Shown piece by piece: positions 1 through 10,154 of a stretch of 64,000 bases of DNA. Below the pieces are notes generated by a model, which was not told the DNA's origin, made no database searches, and saw nothing but the letters and a program-made list of their open reading frames with translations. Position numbers and translations under genes: made by a program. Each line of letters starts with the position of its first letter. The stretch's first letter is position 1. Origin of the DNA: Chryseobacterium sp. 18061 (GTDB lineage Bacteria > Pseudomonadota > Gammaproteobacteria > Enterobacterales > Enterobacteriaceae); the NCBI GenBank assembly GCA_902706205.1, contig CACSKA010000001.1:310001-374000 (forward strand), given 5' to 3'.

Positions 1-623
1 GAGTCGTGTTTAACTAAGGGAGCCAGGCGTGTCGCCATCCAGTCCGCTATAAACGGCTGCGCGTCACGATTGGGGTGAATACCATCATCCTGCATCCATT
101 GCGGTTTCAGATAGACCTCTTCCATGAAAAATGGCAGCAGAGGAATATCGAACTCTTTGGCAAGCTGCGGATACATCGCGCTAAAGGCCTCATTATACCG
201 ACGGCCATAGTTCGCAGGCAGACGAATTTGCATCAAAAGCGGTTCGGCGTTGGCAGCTTTAATTTGTCTGATAACCGTTCGCAAGGTTTGCTCGGTTTGT
301 TGAGGCTGAAACCCGCGAAGGCCATCGTTACCGCCCAGTTCGACTAACACCCAGCGCGGCTGGTGCTGCTTGAGCAGCGCTGGCAGGCGCGCCAGCCCCT
401 GCTGCGATGTATCACCGCTAATACTGGCGTTGACAACCTCGGTCTTCGGCTGCCACTTTTCATTAAGGAGCGCGGGCCATGCGGCCGTTGCCGCCATGCG
501 ATACCCGGCGCTCAGACTGTCACCCAGAATTAACAGCGTGTCGGCAAATGCGGCGCGGCAGGTTAACAGCAAAAGAAACAGGAACGGCACATGCCAGCGG
601 AAAACATACTTGAAGTTCATCAT
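1..623 (-). CDS. tesA: Acyl-CoA thioesterase I / protease I / lysophospholipase L1 (3' end cut by window edge)
   Basis: Periplasmic SGNH-family hydrolase of thioesters and lysophospholipids. Translation of the minus strand from 623 begins MMNFKYVFRWHVPF, followed by a hydrophobic signal peptide ending AAFA. The mature protein opens with DTLLILGDSLS, the GDSL block that holds the nucleophilic serine. The frame stays open to the window edge, giving 207 full codons ending in HD plus two bases (TC) of a serine codon. E. coli TesA has 208 residues, so only one base and the stop codon are missing. A second start (ATG at 620) is equally possible. The 5' end overlaps the divergent ybbA by 33 bp. Confidence 0.95.
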   Translation of the reverse strand, partial: MMNFKYVFRWHVPFLFLLLLTCRAAFADTLLILGDSLSAGYRMAATAAWPALLNEKWQPKTEVVNASISGDTSQQGLARLPALLKQHQPRWVLVELGGNDGLRGFQPQQTEQTLRTVIRQIKAANAEPLLMQIRLPANYGRRYNEAFSAMYPQLAKEFDIPLLPFFMEEVYLKPQWMQDDGIHPNRDAQPFIADWMATRLAPLVKHD

Positions 624-1277
624 CTTAAGAAATCCGTCGGTCAGGGGGAGCAGGAGCTATCCATCCTCACCGGAGTTGAGCTGGTTGTCAAACGAGGCCA
701 GAGCATTGCGTTAGTGGGGGAATCCGGTTCCGGCAAGTCGACGCTGCTGGCGATCCTCGCCGGGCTGGACGATGGTAGCAGCGGGGAAGTGAAGTTGATT
801 GGCCAACCTCTGCACGCGATGGACGAAGAGGCGCGCGCCGGTCTACGGGCCCGCCATGTCGGCTTTGTGTTTCAATCTTTCATGCTGATCCCGACGCTCA
901 ACGCGCTGGAAAACGTCGAACTCCCGGCCCTGCTGCGCGGTGAAACCGACAGTCAGGGGCGCAGCTACGCGAAGGCGCTGCTGGAACAATTAGGGCTCGG
1001 CAAACGTCTGCATCATCTTCCTGCACAGCTTTCCGGTGGCGAACAGCAGCGTGTGGCGCTGGCCCGTGCGTTTAACGGTCGGCCAGACTTGCTGTTCGCC
1101 GATGAACCCACGGGCAATCTTGACCGGCAAACAGGCGATCGCATTGCCGATTTGCTGTTTTCGCTTAACCAGGAGCATGGCACCACGCTGGTTCTGGTGA
1201 CACACGATCCGGCGCTGGCGGCGCGCTGTGATCGACGCCTGCGGCTGGTGAATGGTCAGTTGCAGGAGGAATCATGA
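591..1277 (+). CDS. ybbA: ABC exporter ATPase YbbA
   Basis: ATP-binding subunit of a MacB/LolD-type ABC system whose permease is the next gene. The 228-residue length equals that of E. coli YbbA. Walker A is GESGSGKST at residues 43-51. The signature LSGGEQQRVALARA lies near 147-160, and Walker B LLFADEPTGNLD follows near 166-177, with the switch histidine in LVTHD. The stop overlaps the ybbP start by 4 bp (ATGA), which implies translational coupling. The start lies inside the divergent tesA coding region, so the promoter must also sit within tesA. The substrate of YbbAP is not established. Confidence 0.95.
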   Translation: MPAENILEVHHLKKSVGQGEQELSILTGVELVVKRGQSIALVGESGSGKSTLLAILAGLDDGSSGEVKLIGQPLHAMDEEARAGLRARHVGFVFQSFMLIPTLNALENVELPALLRGETDSQGRSYAKALLEQLGLGKRLHHLPAQLSGGEQQRVALARAFNGRPDLLFADEPTGNLDRQTGDRIADLLFSLNQEHGTTLVLVTHDPALAARCDRRLRLVNGQLQEES

Positions 1278-3688
1278 TTGCCCGTTGGTTCTGGCGCGAA
1301 TGGCGTTCGCCATCACTGCTGATTGTCTGGCTGGCGCTGAGCCTGGCGGTGGCCTGTGTGCTGGCGCTCGGTAATATCAGCGACCGCATGGACAAAGGGC
1401 TGAGTCAGCAAAGCCGTGAATTTATGGCGGGTGACAGAACGCTGCGCAGCGCGCGTGCCGTGTCGGAGGAATGGCTGAATAAAGCCCGCGAAATGGGGCT
1501 AAAGGTCGGCGAGCAGCTCAGTTTTGCCACCATGACTTTCGCCGGTGATACCCCGCAATTGGCGAGTGTGAAAGCGGTGGATGACGTTTATCCGATGTAT
1601 GGCCAGCTGGACACCCAACCGCCGGGGCTGAAGCCGCAGGCGGGCAGCGTGCTGTTGGCCGCCCGGTTGATGGCACTGCTGAACCTGAAAACGGGGGACA
1701 CAATCGACGTCGGCGATGCGACGCTTCGTATTGCCGGCGAAGTCCTGCAGGAGCCGGATTCCGGCTTCAACCCGTTCCAGATGGCACCGCGACTGATGAT
1801 GAACATCGCCGACGTGGCAAAAACCGGGGCTGTACAGCCGGGGAGTCGTGTCAGTTGGCGTTACAAATTTGGTGGCACGGCGCAGCAGATTGAAGCCTAC
1901 GAGAAATGGTTGTTGCCGCAACTGAAGCCTGATCAGCGCTGGATTGGCCTTGAGCAGGATGAGGGCGCACTCGGTAAATCTCTTGAACGCTCGCAGCAAT
2001 TTTTACTGCTGTCGGCGCTGCTGACACTGCTGCTGGCGGTCGCGGCGGTTGCGGTGGCGATGGGGCATTATTGCCGTAGCCGTTACGATCTGGTGGCGGT
2101 GCTTAAAACCCTGGGGGCAGGGCGGGCGCAGCTGCGTAAGCTGATCCTCGGTCAGTGGGCGATGCTCCTGCTGTTGTCGTTGGTCACCGGCGGCGCGATG
2201 GGGTTGCTGTTTGAACGTGTGTTGATGGTGCTACTCAAACCGGTGCTGCCTGCCGCGTTGCCGCCTGCAAGCCTGTGGCCGTGGCTGTGGGCTATTGGCG
2301 CGATGGTGGTGATTTCACTGCTGGTGGGAATGCGACCATGGCGTCTTCTGCTGGCGACCCAGCCATTGCGCGTATTGCGCCGAGATGCGGTGGCGAACGT
2401 CTGGCCGCTGAAATTTTACATTCCGGTCATTACGGTAGTGATTGTGCTGTTGCTGGCCTGGTTGATGGGCGGATCAATGCTCCTGTGGTCGGTGCTGGCG
2501 GGCGCAGTCGTGCTGGCTGTGCTGTGCGGGCTGGTGGGCTGGGTACTCCTGAACGTACTCCGACGCGTAACGCTGAAATCGCTGGCGCTGCGTCTGGCGG
2601 TAAGCCGCTTGCTGCGTCAGCCGTGGTCCACACTCAGCCAGCTGGCGGCATTCTCGCTCTCCTTCATGCTGCTGGCATTGCTGCTGGTGCTTCGCGGCGA
2701 TTTACTTGACCGCTGGCAGCAGCAGCTTCCGCCTGAAAGCCCGAACTACTTCCTGATCAACATTGCGCCAGAGCAGGTCGGGCCGATGAAGGCCTTCCTG
2801 GCCGAACATCAGGTGATCCCGTCGACGTTCTACCCGATCGTGCGTGCGCGTCTGACGGACATTAACGGTCAGACGACGGAAGGCAATAAAGACGAAGCGC
2901 TAAACCGCGAGCTGAACCTGACCTGGCAAAGCCAGCCGCTGGAACACAATGCGGTAACCGATGGCAGCTGGCCGCCGAAAGCGGGAGAAGTGTCGATTGA
3001 GGAAGGCCTGGCGAAGCGTCTGAACATTGGGCTCGGCGACAGCGTAACCTTTACCGGCGATACCCAAGCGTTCAGCGCGAAAGTCACCAGCCTGCGTAAA
3101 GTGGACTGGGAAAGCCTGCGGCCAAACTTCTTCTTTATCTTCCCAACCGGGGCGCTGGACGGGCAGCCGCAAAGCTGGCTCACCAGTTTCCGCTGGGACA
3201 ACGGCAACGCGCTGCTGACTCAGCTGAATCGCGAATTCCCGACCGTCAGCCTGCTGGACATCGGCGCTATTCTCAAGCAGATCGGGCAGGTGCTGGAGCA
3301 GGTCAGCCGGGCGCTGGAAGTGATGGTGGTGCTGGTGACCGCCTGTGGCGTGCTATTGCTGTTAGCGCAGGTTCAGGTGGGGATGCGACAACGTCATCAG
3401 GAGCTGGTGGTCTGGCGCACGCTGGGCGCAGGAAAATCATTGCTACGCACCACGTTGTGGGCTGAGTTTGCCTTACTGGGGCTGGTATCCGGGTTGGTGG
3501 CGGCTATTGGCGCAGAAACCGCGCTGGCGGTGTTGCAGACGAAAGTCTTCGATTTCCCATGGGAGCCTGACTGGCGACTGTGGGTCACGCTGCCGCTAAG
3601 TGGTGGGGTAATGCTCTCGCTGTGCGGCGGCTGGTTAGGACTGCGGCTGCTGAAAGGCAAAGCGCTGTTCCGTCAGTTCAACGTGTAA
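1274..3688 (+). CDS. ybbP: FtsX/MacB-type ABC permease YbbP
   Basis: Inner-membrane permease partner of YbbA, 804 residues. One N-terminal transmembrane helix (about residues 15-33) is followed by a large periplasmic segment. Next comes a cluster of hydrophobic segments between about 240 and 475, a second periplasmic domain, and three further helices near 680-795. This duplicated FtsX layout gives about ten helices, as in LolC/E-like double-length permeases. Duplicated motifs of the type 'V..LKTLGAGRAQLR' and 'VVWRTLGAGKSLLR' mark the two FtsX halves. It is coupled to ybbA by a 4-bp overlap and ends just before a REP-like inverted repeat. Confidence 0.93.
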   Translation: MIARWFWREWRSPSLLIVWLALSLAVACVLALGNISDRMDKGLSQQSREFMAGDRTLRSARAVSEEWLNKAREMGLKVGEQLSFATMTFAGDTPQLASVKAVDDVYPMYGQLDTQPPGLKPQAGSVLLAARLMALLNLKTGDTIDVGDATLRIAGEVLQEPDSGFNPFQMAPRLMMNIADVAKTGAVQPGSRVSWRYKFGGTAQQIEAYEKWLLPQLKPDQRWIGLEQDEGALGKSLERSQQFLLLSALLTLLLAVAAVAVAMGHYCRSRYDLVAVLKTLGAGRAQLRKLILGQWAMLLLLSLVTGGAMGLLFERVLMVLLKPVLPAALPPASLWPWLWAIGAMVVISLLVGMRPWRLLLATQPLRVLRRDAVANVWPLKFYIPVITVVIVLLLAWLMGGSMLLWSVLAGAVVLAVLCGLVGWVLLNVLRRVTLKSLALRLAVSRLLRQPWSTLSQLAAFSLSFMLLALLLVLRGDLLDRWQQQLPPESPNYFLINIAPEQVGPMKAFLAEHQVIPSTFYPIVRARLTDINGQTTEGNKDEALNRELNLTWQSQPLEHNAVTDGSWPPKAGEVSIEEGLAKRLNIGLGDSVTFTGDTQAFSAKVTSLRKVDWESLRPNFFFIFPTGALDGQPQSWLTSFRWDNGNALLTQLNREFPTVSLLDIGAILKQIGQVLEQVSRALEVMVVLVTACGVLLLLAQVQVGMRQRHQELVVWRTLGAGKSLLRTTLWAEFALLGLVSGLVAAIGAETALAVLQTKVFDFPWEPDWRLWVTLPLSGGVMLSLCGGWLGLRLLKGKALFRQFNV

Positions 3689-3693
3689 CTCCG

Positions 3694-3760
3694 CCTGGCG
3701 GCGCTATGCTTACTTGGGCCTACCGGTTTTGTAGGCCCGATAAGTGCAGTGCCACCGGGG
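3694..3760. repeat. REP/BIME-like inverted repeat after ybbP
   Basis: Two arms, about 3694-3722 (CCTGGCGGCGCTATGCTTA...) and 3732-3760 (TAGGCCCGATAAGTGCAG...CCACCGGG), are imperfect reverse complements around a short loop. The GGTGGCGCTGCGCTTA/GTAGGCC type of arm is the common extragenic palindrome of Citrobacter/Enterobacter-like genomes and recurs after cysS (29600-29670). It lies between the convergent ybbP and selU and could end or protect both transcripts. Confidence 0.7.
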
Positions 3761-3768
3761 AAAATGGG

Positions 3769-4851
3769 TTATGCCGCCAGCCAGGCGGCAACGTCCTCAT
3801 AGCTACCTCGGAACACAATCATTCCCGCTTTTTTACTGAGCTGATAACGGTACATTGGATCGTAATATTCCACCAATAACGGTTTAAGCCAGCTGAAATG
3901 TACCTCAGTGGATGCGCCGCGTTGCTGCTGAAGCAAGGCTTCGTCGAGGCTTGCCGTCAGTTCGGCAAAGCGCTGCAGTCCTAAACGGCGGCGGATGGCG
4001 AACAGACCCTGATGCAGATAGTCGCTGTATTCCTGCCAGCCTTGCTCTTCGCCGAACGCTTGCAAAAAATCATGGTGCATGCGGGTGAAATACTCATCTC
4101 GAAGGCGCTCCAGCCGCACCTCAAACGGATCCTCTACCACCGCAATGGATGACTGCGCCATCCTATTACGCAGGCATTCTGGCAAGTGGTTAGCCCCAAT
4201 CATGTGACCTTCATCTTCGATAACCCAACGCGCGGCGTCTTTTTGCAACAGCGCTATGGCCAGTTCATTTTCAAAACTTGCCTGTGAAAGCTGCGGCTGG
4301 AGCGTACGGCCAAAGGACGAACCGCGGTGATGGGCGAGCCCTTCGAGATCGATACCTGATGCCTGAGACTGTACCAGCTGGGTTTTTCCGTTACCGGTGC
4401 AGCCGCCAATCAGTACCATTGGTCGCTCGACATATTCTGCGGTCACGGTGATGGCGGTCTGACGCAAGGATTTATAGCCGCCTGCGATCAGCGGCAGATC
4501 CACTCCGGCCTCGTGCAGCCAGTGCTGGGTAATGTGCGAGCGCTGACCGCCACGCGCACAGCATAGGAGAGCATCCGGGTGGTGGTGAATCGCGTCGAAC
4601 CAAGCGTCTAAACGTTGTTGGCGCTTTTCACCGGCGACCAGTGTGTGGCCGAGTTTCAGCGCGGCATCCGCCCCGTGGCGTTTGTAGCAAGTCCCAACGG
4701 CGGCGCGTTCGTCGTCATTCATCAGCGGGAGGTTAATACCTGTTGGCATTGCCCCTTGTTGAAACTCTATCGGGGCGCGTACGTCGATGATGGGCGTGTT
4801 GCCTGCGAGAATTTGTCGGAAGTTTACTGCGGGTCGGGTGGTATGTGGCAT
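3769..4851 (-). CDS. selU: tRNA 2-selenouridine synthase
   Basis: Converts 2-thiouridine-34 of tRNA(Lys/Glu/Gln) to 2-selenouridine through a geranylated intermediate. The N-terminal rhodanese domain has DVRAPIEF at 23-30 and the active-site loop [11 protein letters not shown]; Cys97 matches the essential cysteine known in E. coli. It is followed by a P-loop ATPase region, GGCTGNGKT at 149-157. The start chosen is ATG 4851 ([11 protein letters not shown], 360 aa) because it aligns with the 364-residue E. coli protein. An upstream in-frame ATG at 4923 would add 24 residues with no counterpart in E. coli. Confidence 0.93.
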   Translation of the reverse strand: MPHTTRPAVNFRQILAGNTPIIDVRAPIEFQQGAMPTGINLPLMNDDERAAVGTCYKRHGADAALKLGHTLVAGEKRQQRLDAWFDAIHHHPDALLCCARGGQRSHITQHWLHEAGVDLPLIAGGYKSLRQTAITVTAEYVERPMVLIGGCTGNGKTQLVQSQASGIDLEGLAHHRGSSFGRTLQPQLSQASFENELAIALLQKDAARWVIEDEGHMIGANHLPECLRNRMAQSSIAVVEDPFEVRLERLRDEYFTRMHHDFLQAFGEEQGWQEYSDYLHQGLFAIRRRLGLQRFAELTASLDEALLQQQRGASTEVHFSWLKPLLVEYYDPMYRYQLSKKAGMIVFRGSYEDVAAWLAA

Positions 4852-4927
4852 GGTTAAAGACTCTGGAGCGATACACCCCGGCATTTTACGCCACGTGAGG
4901 GGTGATAGCTTGATATTCGCCATTCGT

Positions 4928-5842
4928 TTAGCAAAAAGGTGTCATAAACCCGCGGATTTCTGGCCGCCGCTGTTGAAACAGGCCAACGATATCCTCAACA
5001 ACTTTGCCGCTGTGGGCGGTATGCCAGGCAAGACTCAGTGGCGAGGCGGCTCTCATGGCAGGAATAGCTCGACTAACCAGCTGACCTTGTGCAATCAGCG
5101 GCTGGCAAAGCGGTAACGGTAAAAAACCGATCCCCACCCCGGCAATATGCGCGGCGACTTTCGTCTCGATATCGGGCACCAAAATTTCTTTTTGCCCCGG
5201 TAACCGCCAGGCCACTCGTTTGGTCAACCGGCGCGCGCTGTCGGCAATGTTGACCGCCGGATAGCGGCGGAGCAGGGCCTCAGTGAGCGGGGTTTCGGAC
5301 TGGTTCAGTGGGTGAGTGGGAGACATCACAAACAGCCACTGAACCTCGCCGAGGGGTTCAATAGCGATGGTATCTGACAGGGCCTCAGTGCCGGTCACGC
5401 CAATCGCCAGTGAAAAATCATCGTGCAGCAGCGTGTCCCAGACGCCCATGTAAATCTGGCGAGAAAAATGAAACTGGGTAAAGGGATAGCGCCCGACCAG
5501 CCACGCCAACAGCTGCGAGACGGCGAGCGGGCTATACATCAGGTTATTGACCACGATATTCACCTGGCGCTCAATGCCGTCGTTAATTTGCCGGAGTTCA
5601 CCGGACATGCCGTCTATCCAACCCAGCCACTCTCGTGCCTGAGCCAGGAGGTGATCTCCGGCAGGCGTCAGCGAAACACTGCGTGTTGTCCGGCAAAAGA
5701 GGGCGACGCCGGTGTTCTCTTCGAGCAACTTAATACGATAGCTGATCGTGGCTGTTGTTTTGCACAAACGCTCAGCGGCTCTGGAGAAGCTACCGGTTTC
5801 AGCAATGCACAGAAAGGTGCGCAGCGTTTCAATATCAAACAT
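4928..5842 (-). CDS. allS: LysR-type activator of the allD operon
   Basis: Transcriptional activator that in E. coli turns on allDCE in the presence of allantoin under anaerobic conditions. The N-terminal winged helix-turn-helix spans about residues 1-60 ([22 protein letters not shown]...TATISYRI) and is followed by a LysR effector domain. Start ATG 5842 (MFDIETL, 304 aa) matches the family. The open frame could begin four codons earlier at a TTG (5854), which is less likely. It is divergent from allA, and the 186-bp gap between them holds an AllR-type palindrome. Confidence 0.93.
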   Translation of the reverse strand: MFDIETLRTFLCIAETGSFSRAAERLCKTTATISYRIKLLEENTGVALFCRTTRSVSLTPAGDHLLAQAREWLGWIDGMSGELRQINDGIERQVNIVVNNLMYSPLAVSQLLAWLVGRYPFTQFHFSRQIYMGVWDTLLHDDFSLAIGVTGTEALSDTIAIEPLGEVQWLFVMSPTHPLNQSETPLTEALLRRYPAVNIADSARRLTKRVAWRLPGQKEILVPDIETKVAAHIAGVGIGFLPLPLCQPLIAQGQLVSRAIPAMRAASPLSLAWHTAHSGKVVEDIVGLFQQRRPEIRGFMTPFC

Positions 5843-5919
5843 AGTACATTCCAACAGTGAGCTGATTTATAAGCACTTTCTCATAATTGCCATTGGTGAA
5901 TTGTGGTCTTTGTCTTGTT

Positions 5920-5936
5920 TTGGAAAAATATTCCAA
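5920..5936. promoter_or_regulatory. Probable AllR operator upstream of allA
   Basis: 17-bp palindrome TTGGAAAAATATTCCAA: TTGGAA arms around a 5-bp centre, in the allS-allA divergent region 92 bp upstream of allA. The same 17-mer occurs as its exact reverse complement at 7461-7477 before gcl. AllR is known to repress both the allA and gcl promoters in E. coli, which supports the assignment. Confidence 0.75.
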
Positions 5937-6028
5937 CTTTTAGGTTGCTGTTAATTTGAGAAGGTTCTAGATTAGCCACAGAGAGAAGTTCAGGGCCGAA
6001 AGGGATCGGGATCACAAGGGAAAACAAG

Positions 6029-6511
6029 ATGAAACTTGAGGTAAAGCCGCTGAATCGTGCGGAGTTTGCGGAGTATGGTGACGTAATTGAAACCGAAGGC
6101 CAGGATTTTTTCTTTATCAATAACGGCCAGGTGCAGCGCTTTCACGATCTGGCACACGTCGAGATCCTTGAGCAGGACCGGACGCTGATCAGCATTAATC
6201 AGGCGCAGCCTGTCGCGCTTCCCATCATCGTTACGGAGCTGGAGCGGCATCCGCTTGGCACACAAGCATTTGTACCTCTGCACGGCGAACCCTTCGTCAT
6301 TGTCGTGGCGCTGGGGGGCGATGACGTTGATTTAACGACTTTGCGCGCGTTTATCACTAACGGGCAGCAGGGGGTAAATTATCACCGTAACGTCTGGCAT
6401 CACCCACTGTTTGCCTGGCAAAAAGAAACCCAATTTCTGACCATCGATCGCGGTGGAAATGATAACTGCGACGTGGTTTCTGTCCCGTCGCACGAGCTGG
6501 TAATTTGTTGA
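6029..6511 (+). CDS. allA: Ureidoglycolate lyase (ureidoglycolate hydrolase)
   Basis: Releases urea from (S)-ureidoglycolate to give glyoxylate, the branch that feeds Gcl. The 160-residue length equals E. coli AllA. Conserved blocks [13 protein letters not shown] and [16 protein letters not shown], typical of this small cupin-like enzyme, are present, as is [10 protein letters not shown] near the C terminus. It is the first gene after the divergent allS promoter region and is followed by allR about 80 bp downstream. It probably competes with AllD for the same substrate: AllA gives glyoxylate and AllD gives oxalurate. Confidence 0.95.
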   Translation: MKLEVKPLNRAEFAEYGDVIETEGQDFFFINNGQVQRFHDLAHVEILEQDRTLISINQAQPVALPIIVTELERHPLGTQAFVPLHGEPFVIVVALGGDDVDLTTLRAFITNGQQGVNYHRNVWHHPLFAWQKETQFLTIDRGGNDNCDVVSVPSHELVIC

Positions 6512-6592
6512 GGTATCCCGTGACGCTGCCGGTTATCTTGCATAAGATATCGAACTTATGCTTAACGTAAGCTGGCGGAGAAGACGGAAAAA

Positions 6593-7411
6593 ATGACAGA
6601 AGTACGACGGCGCGGCAGGCCAGGCCTGGCAGAACCGACCGCGCAAAAAGGGGCGCAGGCCCTGGAGCGAGGCATCGCGATTATGCAGTATCTGGCCAAA
6701 AGCGGCGGCAGTTCTTCGGTTAGCGATATTTCAGTGAATCTCGACTTGCCTCTGACCACCGCCTTTCGCTTGCTGAAGGTGCTGGAAAGCGCAGATTTTG
6801 TCTACCAGGACAATCAGTTAGGCTGGTGGCATATTGGGCTGGGCGTGTTTAACGTCGGCACGGCCTACATCCACAACCGTGACGTCTTGTCGGTCGCCGG
6901 GCCGTTTATGCGCCGTCTGATGCTGATGTCAGGGGAAACGGTGAATGTGGCTATCCGCAACGGTAACGAAGCTGTGTTGATAGGGCAGCAGGAGTGTAAG
7001 GCGATGGTCAGAATGTGTGCCCCGCTGGGTAGCCGTCTGCCGCTTCACGCATCCGGTGCGGGGAAAGCGTTACTCTATCCGATAGGTGAAGAGGCGCTGA
7101 TGGACGCGATTTTGAAAACGGGTTTGCAGCGCTTTACGCCGACGACCCTTATCGACCTGCCGGTGTTGCAAAAAGACCTTGAGGGCGCGCGTCAGCGGGG
7201 CTATTGCATCGATCAGGAAGAACACGTTATTGGGCTGAACTGTATCGCCTCAGCCATTTACGATGATGTAGGCAGCGTGGTGGCCGCCATCTCTATCTCT
7301 GGACCAGCCTCACGCTTAACGCCGGATCGCTTTGCCAGCCAAGGCGAGTTGGTATATCAGACGGCTATGGATATCAGTACTGCGCTTGGCCTGAAAACAG
7401 CCAGAGCATAA
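6593..7411 (+). CDS. allR: IclR-family repressor of the allantoin regulon
   Basis: Represses allA and gcl promoters; in E. coli glyoxylate releases it from DNA. The N-terminal IclR winged helix spans about residues 22-85 ([15 protein letters not shown]...[24 protein letters not shown]). The effector domain contains [20 protein letters not shown] and the late [16 protein letters not shown] segment with the conserved cysteine. The length of 272 aa compares with 271 in E. coli. A strong intrinsic terminator follows 10 bp after the stop, so allR and gcl are separate units. Confidence 0.95.
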   Translation: MTEVRRRGRPGLAEPTAQKGAQALERGIAIMQYLAKSGGSSSVSDISVNLDLPLTTAFRLLKVLESADFVYQDNQLGWWHIGLGVFNVGTAYIHNRDVLSVAGPFMRRLMLMSGETVNVAIRNGNEAVLIGQQECKAMVRMCAPLGSRLPLHASGAGKALLYPIGEEALMDAILKTGLQRFTPTTLIDLPVLQKDLEGARQRGYCIDQEEHVIGLNCIASAIYDDVGSVVAAISISGPASRLTPDRFASQGELVYQTAMDISTALGLKTARA

Positions 7412-7420
7412 GCGCCGAAT

Positions 7421-7446
7421 CCCGCTCGACGGAGCGGGTTTTTTTG
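7421..7446 (+). terminator. Intrinsic terminator after allR
   Basis: GC-rich hairpin CCCGCTC-GACG-GAGCGGG followed by TTTTTTT, 10 bp after the allR stop. It separates the allA-allR transcript from the gcl promoter. Confidence 0.9.
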
Positions 7447-7460
7447 GTGAATTTACAGTG

Positions 7461-7477
7461 TTGGAATATTTTTCCAA
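7461..7477. promoter_or_regulatory. Probable AllR operator upstream of gcl
   Basis: TTGGAATATTTTTCCAA, the exact reverse complement of the 17-bp palindrome at 5920-5936. It ends 19 bp before the gcl start codon, so it would overlap the promoter or initial transcribed region of the gcl operon. AllR binding at gcl is known in E. coli. Confidence 0.78.
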
Positions 7478-7496
7478 AAATTAAGGTGGAACGGAA

Positions 7497-9278
7497 ATGG
7501 CAAGAATGCGAGCCGTGGATGCGGCAATGTATGTCCTGGAAAAAGAAGGTGTGAACACCGCATTTGGTGTGCCGGGTGCGGCGATTAACCCTTTTTATTC
7601 TGCAATGCGTCAACATGGCGGCATCCGTCACGTGCTGGCGCGCCACGTGGAAGGCGCTTCCCACATGGCGGAGGGTTACACCCGTGCAACGGCCGGGAAT
7701 ATCGGCGTCTGTCTGGGGACGTCTGGCCCGGCAGGGACAGATATGATAACCGCGCTGTATTCAGCTTCGGCAGATTCAATTCCTATTCTGTGCATTACCG
7801 GCCAGGCCCCGCGTGCCCGCTTGCATAAAGAAGATTTTCAGGCAGTGGATATCGAATCCATTGCCAAGCCGGTGAGCAAATGGGCTGTGACCGTGCGCGA
7901 AGCGGCGTTGGTGCCGCGCGTACTGCAACAGGCATTTCACTTGATGCGCTCAGGCCGCCCTGGGCCGGTGTTGGTCGATCTGCCTTACGACGTGCAGGTG
8001 GCAGAAATTGAGTTTGATCCTGACATGTACGAACCGCTAGCGGTCTACAAACCTGCGGCTTCCCGCACGCAAATTGAAAGAGCCATCGACATGCTGATGC
8101 AAGCCGATCATCCGGTGATTGTCGCTGGGGGCGGGGTAATTAATGCTGATGCGGCTGCGCTGTTACAACGTTTTGCCGAGCTGACGCAGGTGCCGGTGAT
8201 CCCAACCCTGATGGGATGGGGCTGCATTCCAGACGATCATGAACTGATGGCCGGAATGGTCGGGTTGCAAACGGCGCACCGCTATGGGAATGCCACGCTG
8301 TTGGCCTCCGATCTGGTGTTGGGCATTGGCAACCGTTTTGCCAATCGCCATACCGGTTCGGTAGAGAAATACACCGAAGGGCGCAAAATCATCCATATCG
8401 ACATCGAGCCGACGCAGATTGGACGCGTGCTATGCCCGGACTTAGGCATTGTCTCCGATGCGAAAGTAGCGCTGACTCTGCTGGTTGAGGTGGCGGAAGC
8501 GCGGCAAAAAGCCGGGCGGTTGCCGTGTCGCGACGCATGGGTGGCCGACTGCCAGCAGCGTAAACGCACCCTGCTGCGCAAAACGCACTTTGACAACGTG
8601 CCGGTCAAACCGCAGCGCGTCTACGAAGAGATGAACAAAGCCTTCAGCCGCGACGTATGCTACGTCACCACCATTGGCCTGTCGCAAATCGCCGCAGCGC
8701 AAATGCTGCATGTGTTTAAAGACCGCCACTGGATCAACTGTGGCCAGGCGGGTCCATTAGGCTGGACGCTTCCGGCGGCCCTCGGCGTTTGCATCGCGGA
8801 TCCTAAACGTGAAGTGGTGGCGATCTCTGGCGACTTCGATTTCCAGTTCATGATTGAAGAACTTGCCGTCGGCGCGCAGTTCAACATTCCGTATATCCAC
8901 GTGCTGGTGAATAACGCCTATCTGGGCCTTATCCGCCAATCACAGCGCGCCTTTGATATGGATTACTGCGTCCAGTTGGCGTTCGAAAATATCAACTCCA
9001 GCGAAGTGAACGGCTATGGCGTTGACCACGTGAAGGTGGCCGAAGGTTTAGGCTGTAAAGCCATTCGTGTGTTTAATCCGCAGGATCTGGCCCCGGCGTT
9101 TGAGCAGGCTAAGGCCCTGATGGCGCAATACCGCGTGCCGGTAGTGGTGGAAGTTATCCTTGAGCGCGTAACCAATATTTCGATGGGCAGTGAACTGGAT
9201 AACGTTACGGAGTTTGAAGCCACGGCTGACAGCGCCGCCGACGCACCGACTGAAACCTGCTTTATGCAATATCACTAA
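7497..9278 (+). CDS. gcl: Glyoxylate carboligase (tartronate-semialdehyde synthase)
   Basis: Thiamine-diphosphate and FAD enzyme joining two glyoxylates to tartronate semialdehyde with CO2 loss. The 593-residue length and full TPP-enzyme layout are present: N-terminal PYR domain, central FAD-related domain, and C-terminal PP domain with [12 protein letters not shown]...NN. Residue 51 is valine ([14 protein letters not shown], 48-61) where most ThDP enzymes have the catalytic glutamate; this substitution is the known hallmark of Gcl. It heads the gcl-hyi-glxR run; hyi begins 12 bp after the stop. Confidence 0.97.
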   Translation: MARMRAVDAAMYVLEKEGVNTAFGVPGAAINPFYSAMRQHGGIRHVLARHVEGASHMAEGYTRATAGNIGVCLGTSGPAGTDMITALYSASADSIPILCITGQAPRARLHKEDFQAVDIESIAKPVSKWAVTVREAALVPRVLQQAFHLMRSGRPGPVLVDLPYDVQVAEIEFDPDMYEPLAVYKPAASRTQIERAIDMLMQADHPVIVAGGGVINADAAALLQRFAELTQVPVIPTLMGWGCIPDDHELMAGMVGLQTAHRYGNATLLASDLVLGIGNRFANRHTGSVEKYTEGRKIIHIDIEPTQIGRVLCPDLGIVSDAKVALTLLVEVAEARQKAGRLPCRDAWVADCQQRKRTLLRKTHFDNVPVKPQRVYEEMNKAFSRDVCYVTTIGLSQIAAAQMLHVFKDRHWINCGQAGPLGWTLPAALGVCIADPKREVVAISGDFDFQFMIEELAVGAQFNIPYIHVLVNNAYLGLIRQSQRAFDMDYCVQLAFENINSSEVNGYGVDHVKVAEGLGCKAIRVFNPQDLAPAFEQAKALMAQYRVPVVVEVILERVTNISMGSELDNVTEFEATADSAADAPTETCFMQYH

Positions 9279-9290
9279 GGAAGGCGCACC

Positions 9291-10070
9291 ATGTTACGTT
9301 TTTCTGCCAATATCTCGATGCTGTTTACGGAATATGACTTTCTCGACCGCTTTGCCAAAGCGGCGGCCTGCGGATTTCGCGGCGTCGAGTTTATGTTCCC
9401 GTATGACTACGACATCGATGTGCTCCAGCAGGTCCTGAAGCAGAACTCTCTGGAACATACGCTGCACAACCTTCCGGCGGGTGACTGGGCCGCCGGGGAA
9501 CGCGGAATAGCCTGTATTCCCGGGCGCGAAGCGGAGTTTCGAGAAGGCGTGCTGGCGGCCGCGCGTTATGCCAAAGCATTAGGCAACCGCAAAATTAACT
9601 GCCTGGTAGGCAAAACCCCGACGCAGTTCAGCCCGGAACAGGTTCATACAACGCTGGTGGATAATCTGCGTTTTGCCGCAAACGTACTGGCAAAAGAAGA
9701 CCTGCTGTTGCTGCTCGAGCCAATTAACCTCTTCGATATCCCGGGTTTCCATCTGACCGGCACGCAGCAGGCGCTGGCGCTGATTGAGGATATCGGTTGT
9801 CGCAACGTCAAAATTCAGTATGACATTTATCATATGCAGCGCATGGAAGGGGAATTAACGCTGACGATGAAAAAGCAGGCTGAGTATATTGGTCATTTGC
9901 AAATTGCCGATAACCCACATCGTGGTGAGCCGGGAACCGGGGAAATTAATTACGACTACCTGTTTGAAGTGATTGCGCAATCAGATTACGACGGCTGGGT
10001 CGGGTGCGAATATAAACCCGTCACCACCACCGAAGCCGGAATAGGCTGGATGGGTCGTTATTTAAAATAA
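9291..10070 (+). CDS. hyi: Hydroxypyruvate isomerase
   Basis: TIM-barrel isomerase interconverting hydroxypyruvate and tartronate semialdehyde. The length is 259 aa, against 258 in E. coli. Conserved barrel motifs include HNLPAGDWAAGERGIACIPGR, the metal-binding glutamate in LLLEPINLFDIPGFHL, QYDIYHMQRMEG and the C-terminal GEINYDYLF...WVGCEYKP. It is preceded by an AAGGAAGG ribosome site and lies 12 bp after gcl, so they are co-transcribed. Confidence 0.95.
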   Translation: MLRFSANISMLFTEYDFLDRFAKAAACGFRGVEFMFPYDYDIDVLQQVLKQNSLEHTLHNLPAGDWAAGERGIACIPGREAEFREGVLAAARYAKALGNRKINCLVGKTPTQFSPEQVHTTLVDNLRFAANVLAKEDLLLLLEPINLFDIPGFHLTGTQQALALIEDIGCRNVKIQYDIYHMQRMEGELTLTMKKQAEYIGHLQIADNPHRGEPGTGEINYDYLFEVIAQSDYDGWVGCEYKPVTTTEAGIGWMGRYLK

Positions 10071-10154
10071 GTCTTTTGTCAGGCAGCGTTTATTTCACCG
10101 TAAATCCGGCGGGATAACTGTTGCCTGAATTCAGAAAACGAAGAGGGAAATAGC

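Noticed and set aside
3694..3760. Insertion sequence end or transposon remnant
   Set aside because: No transposase frame or target duplication; the structure matches extragenic REP-type palindromes found again after cysS.
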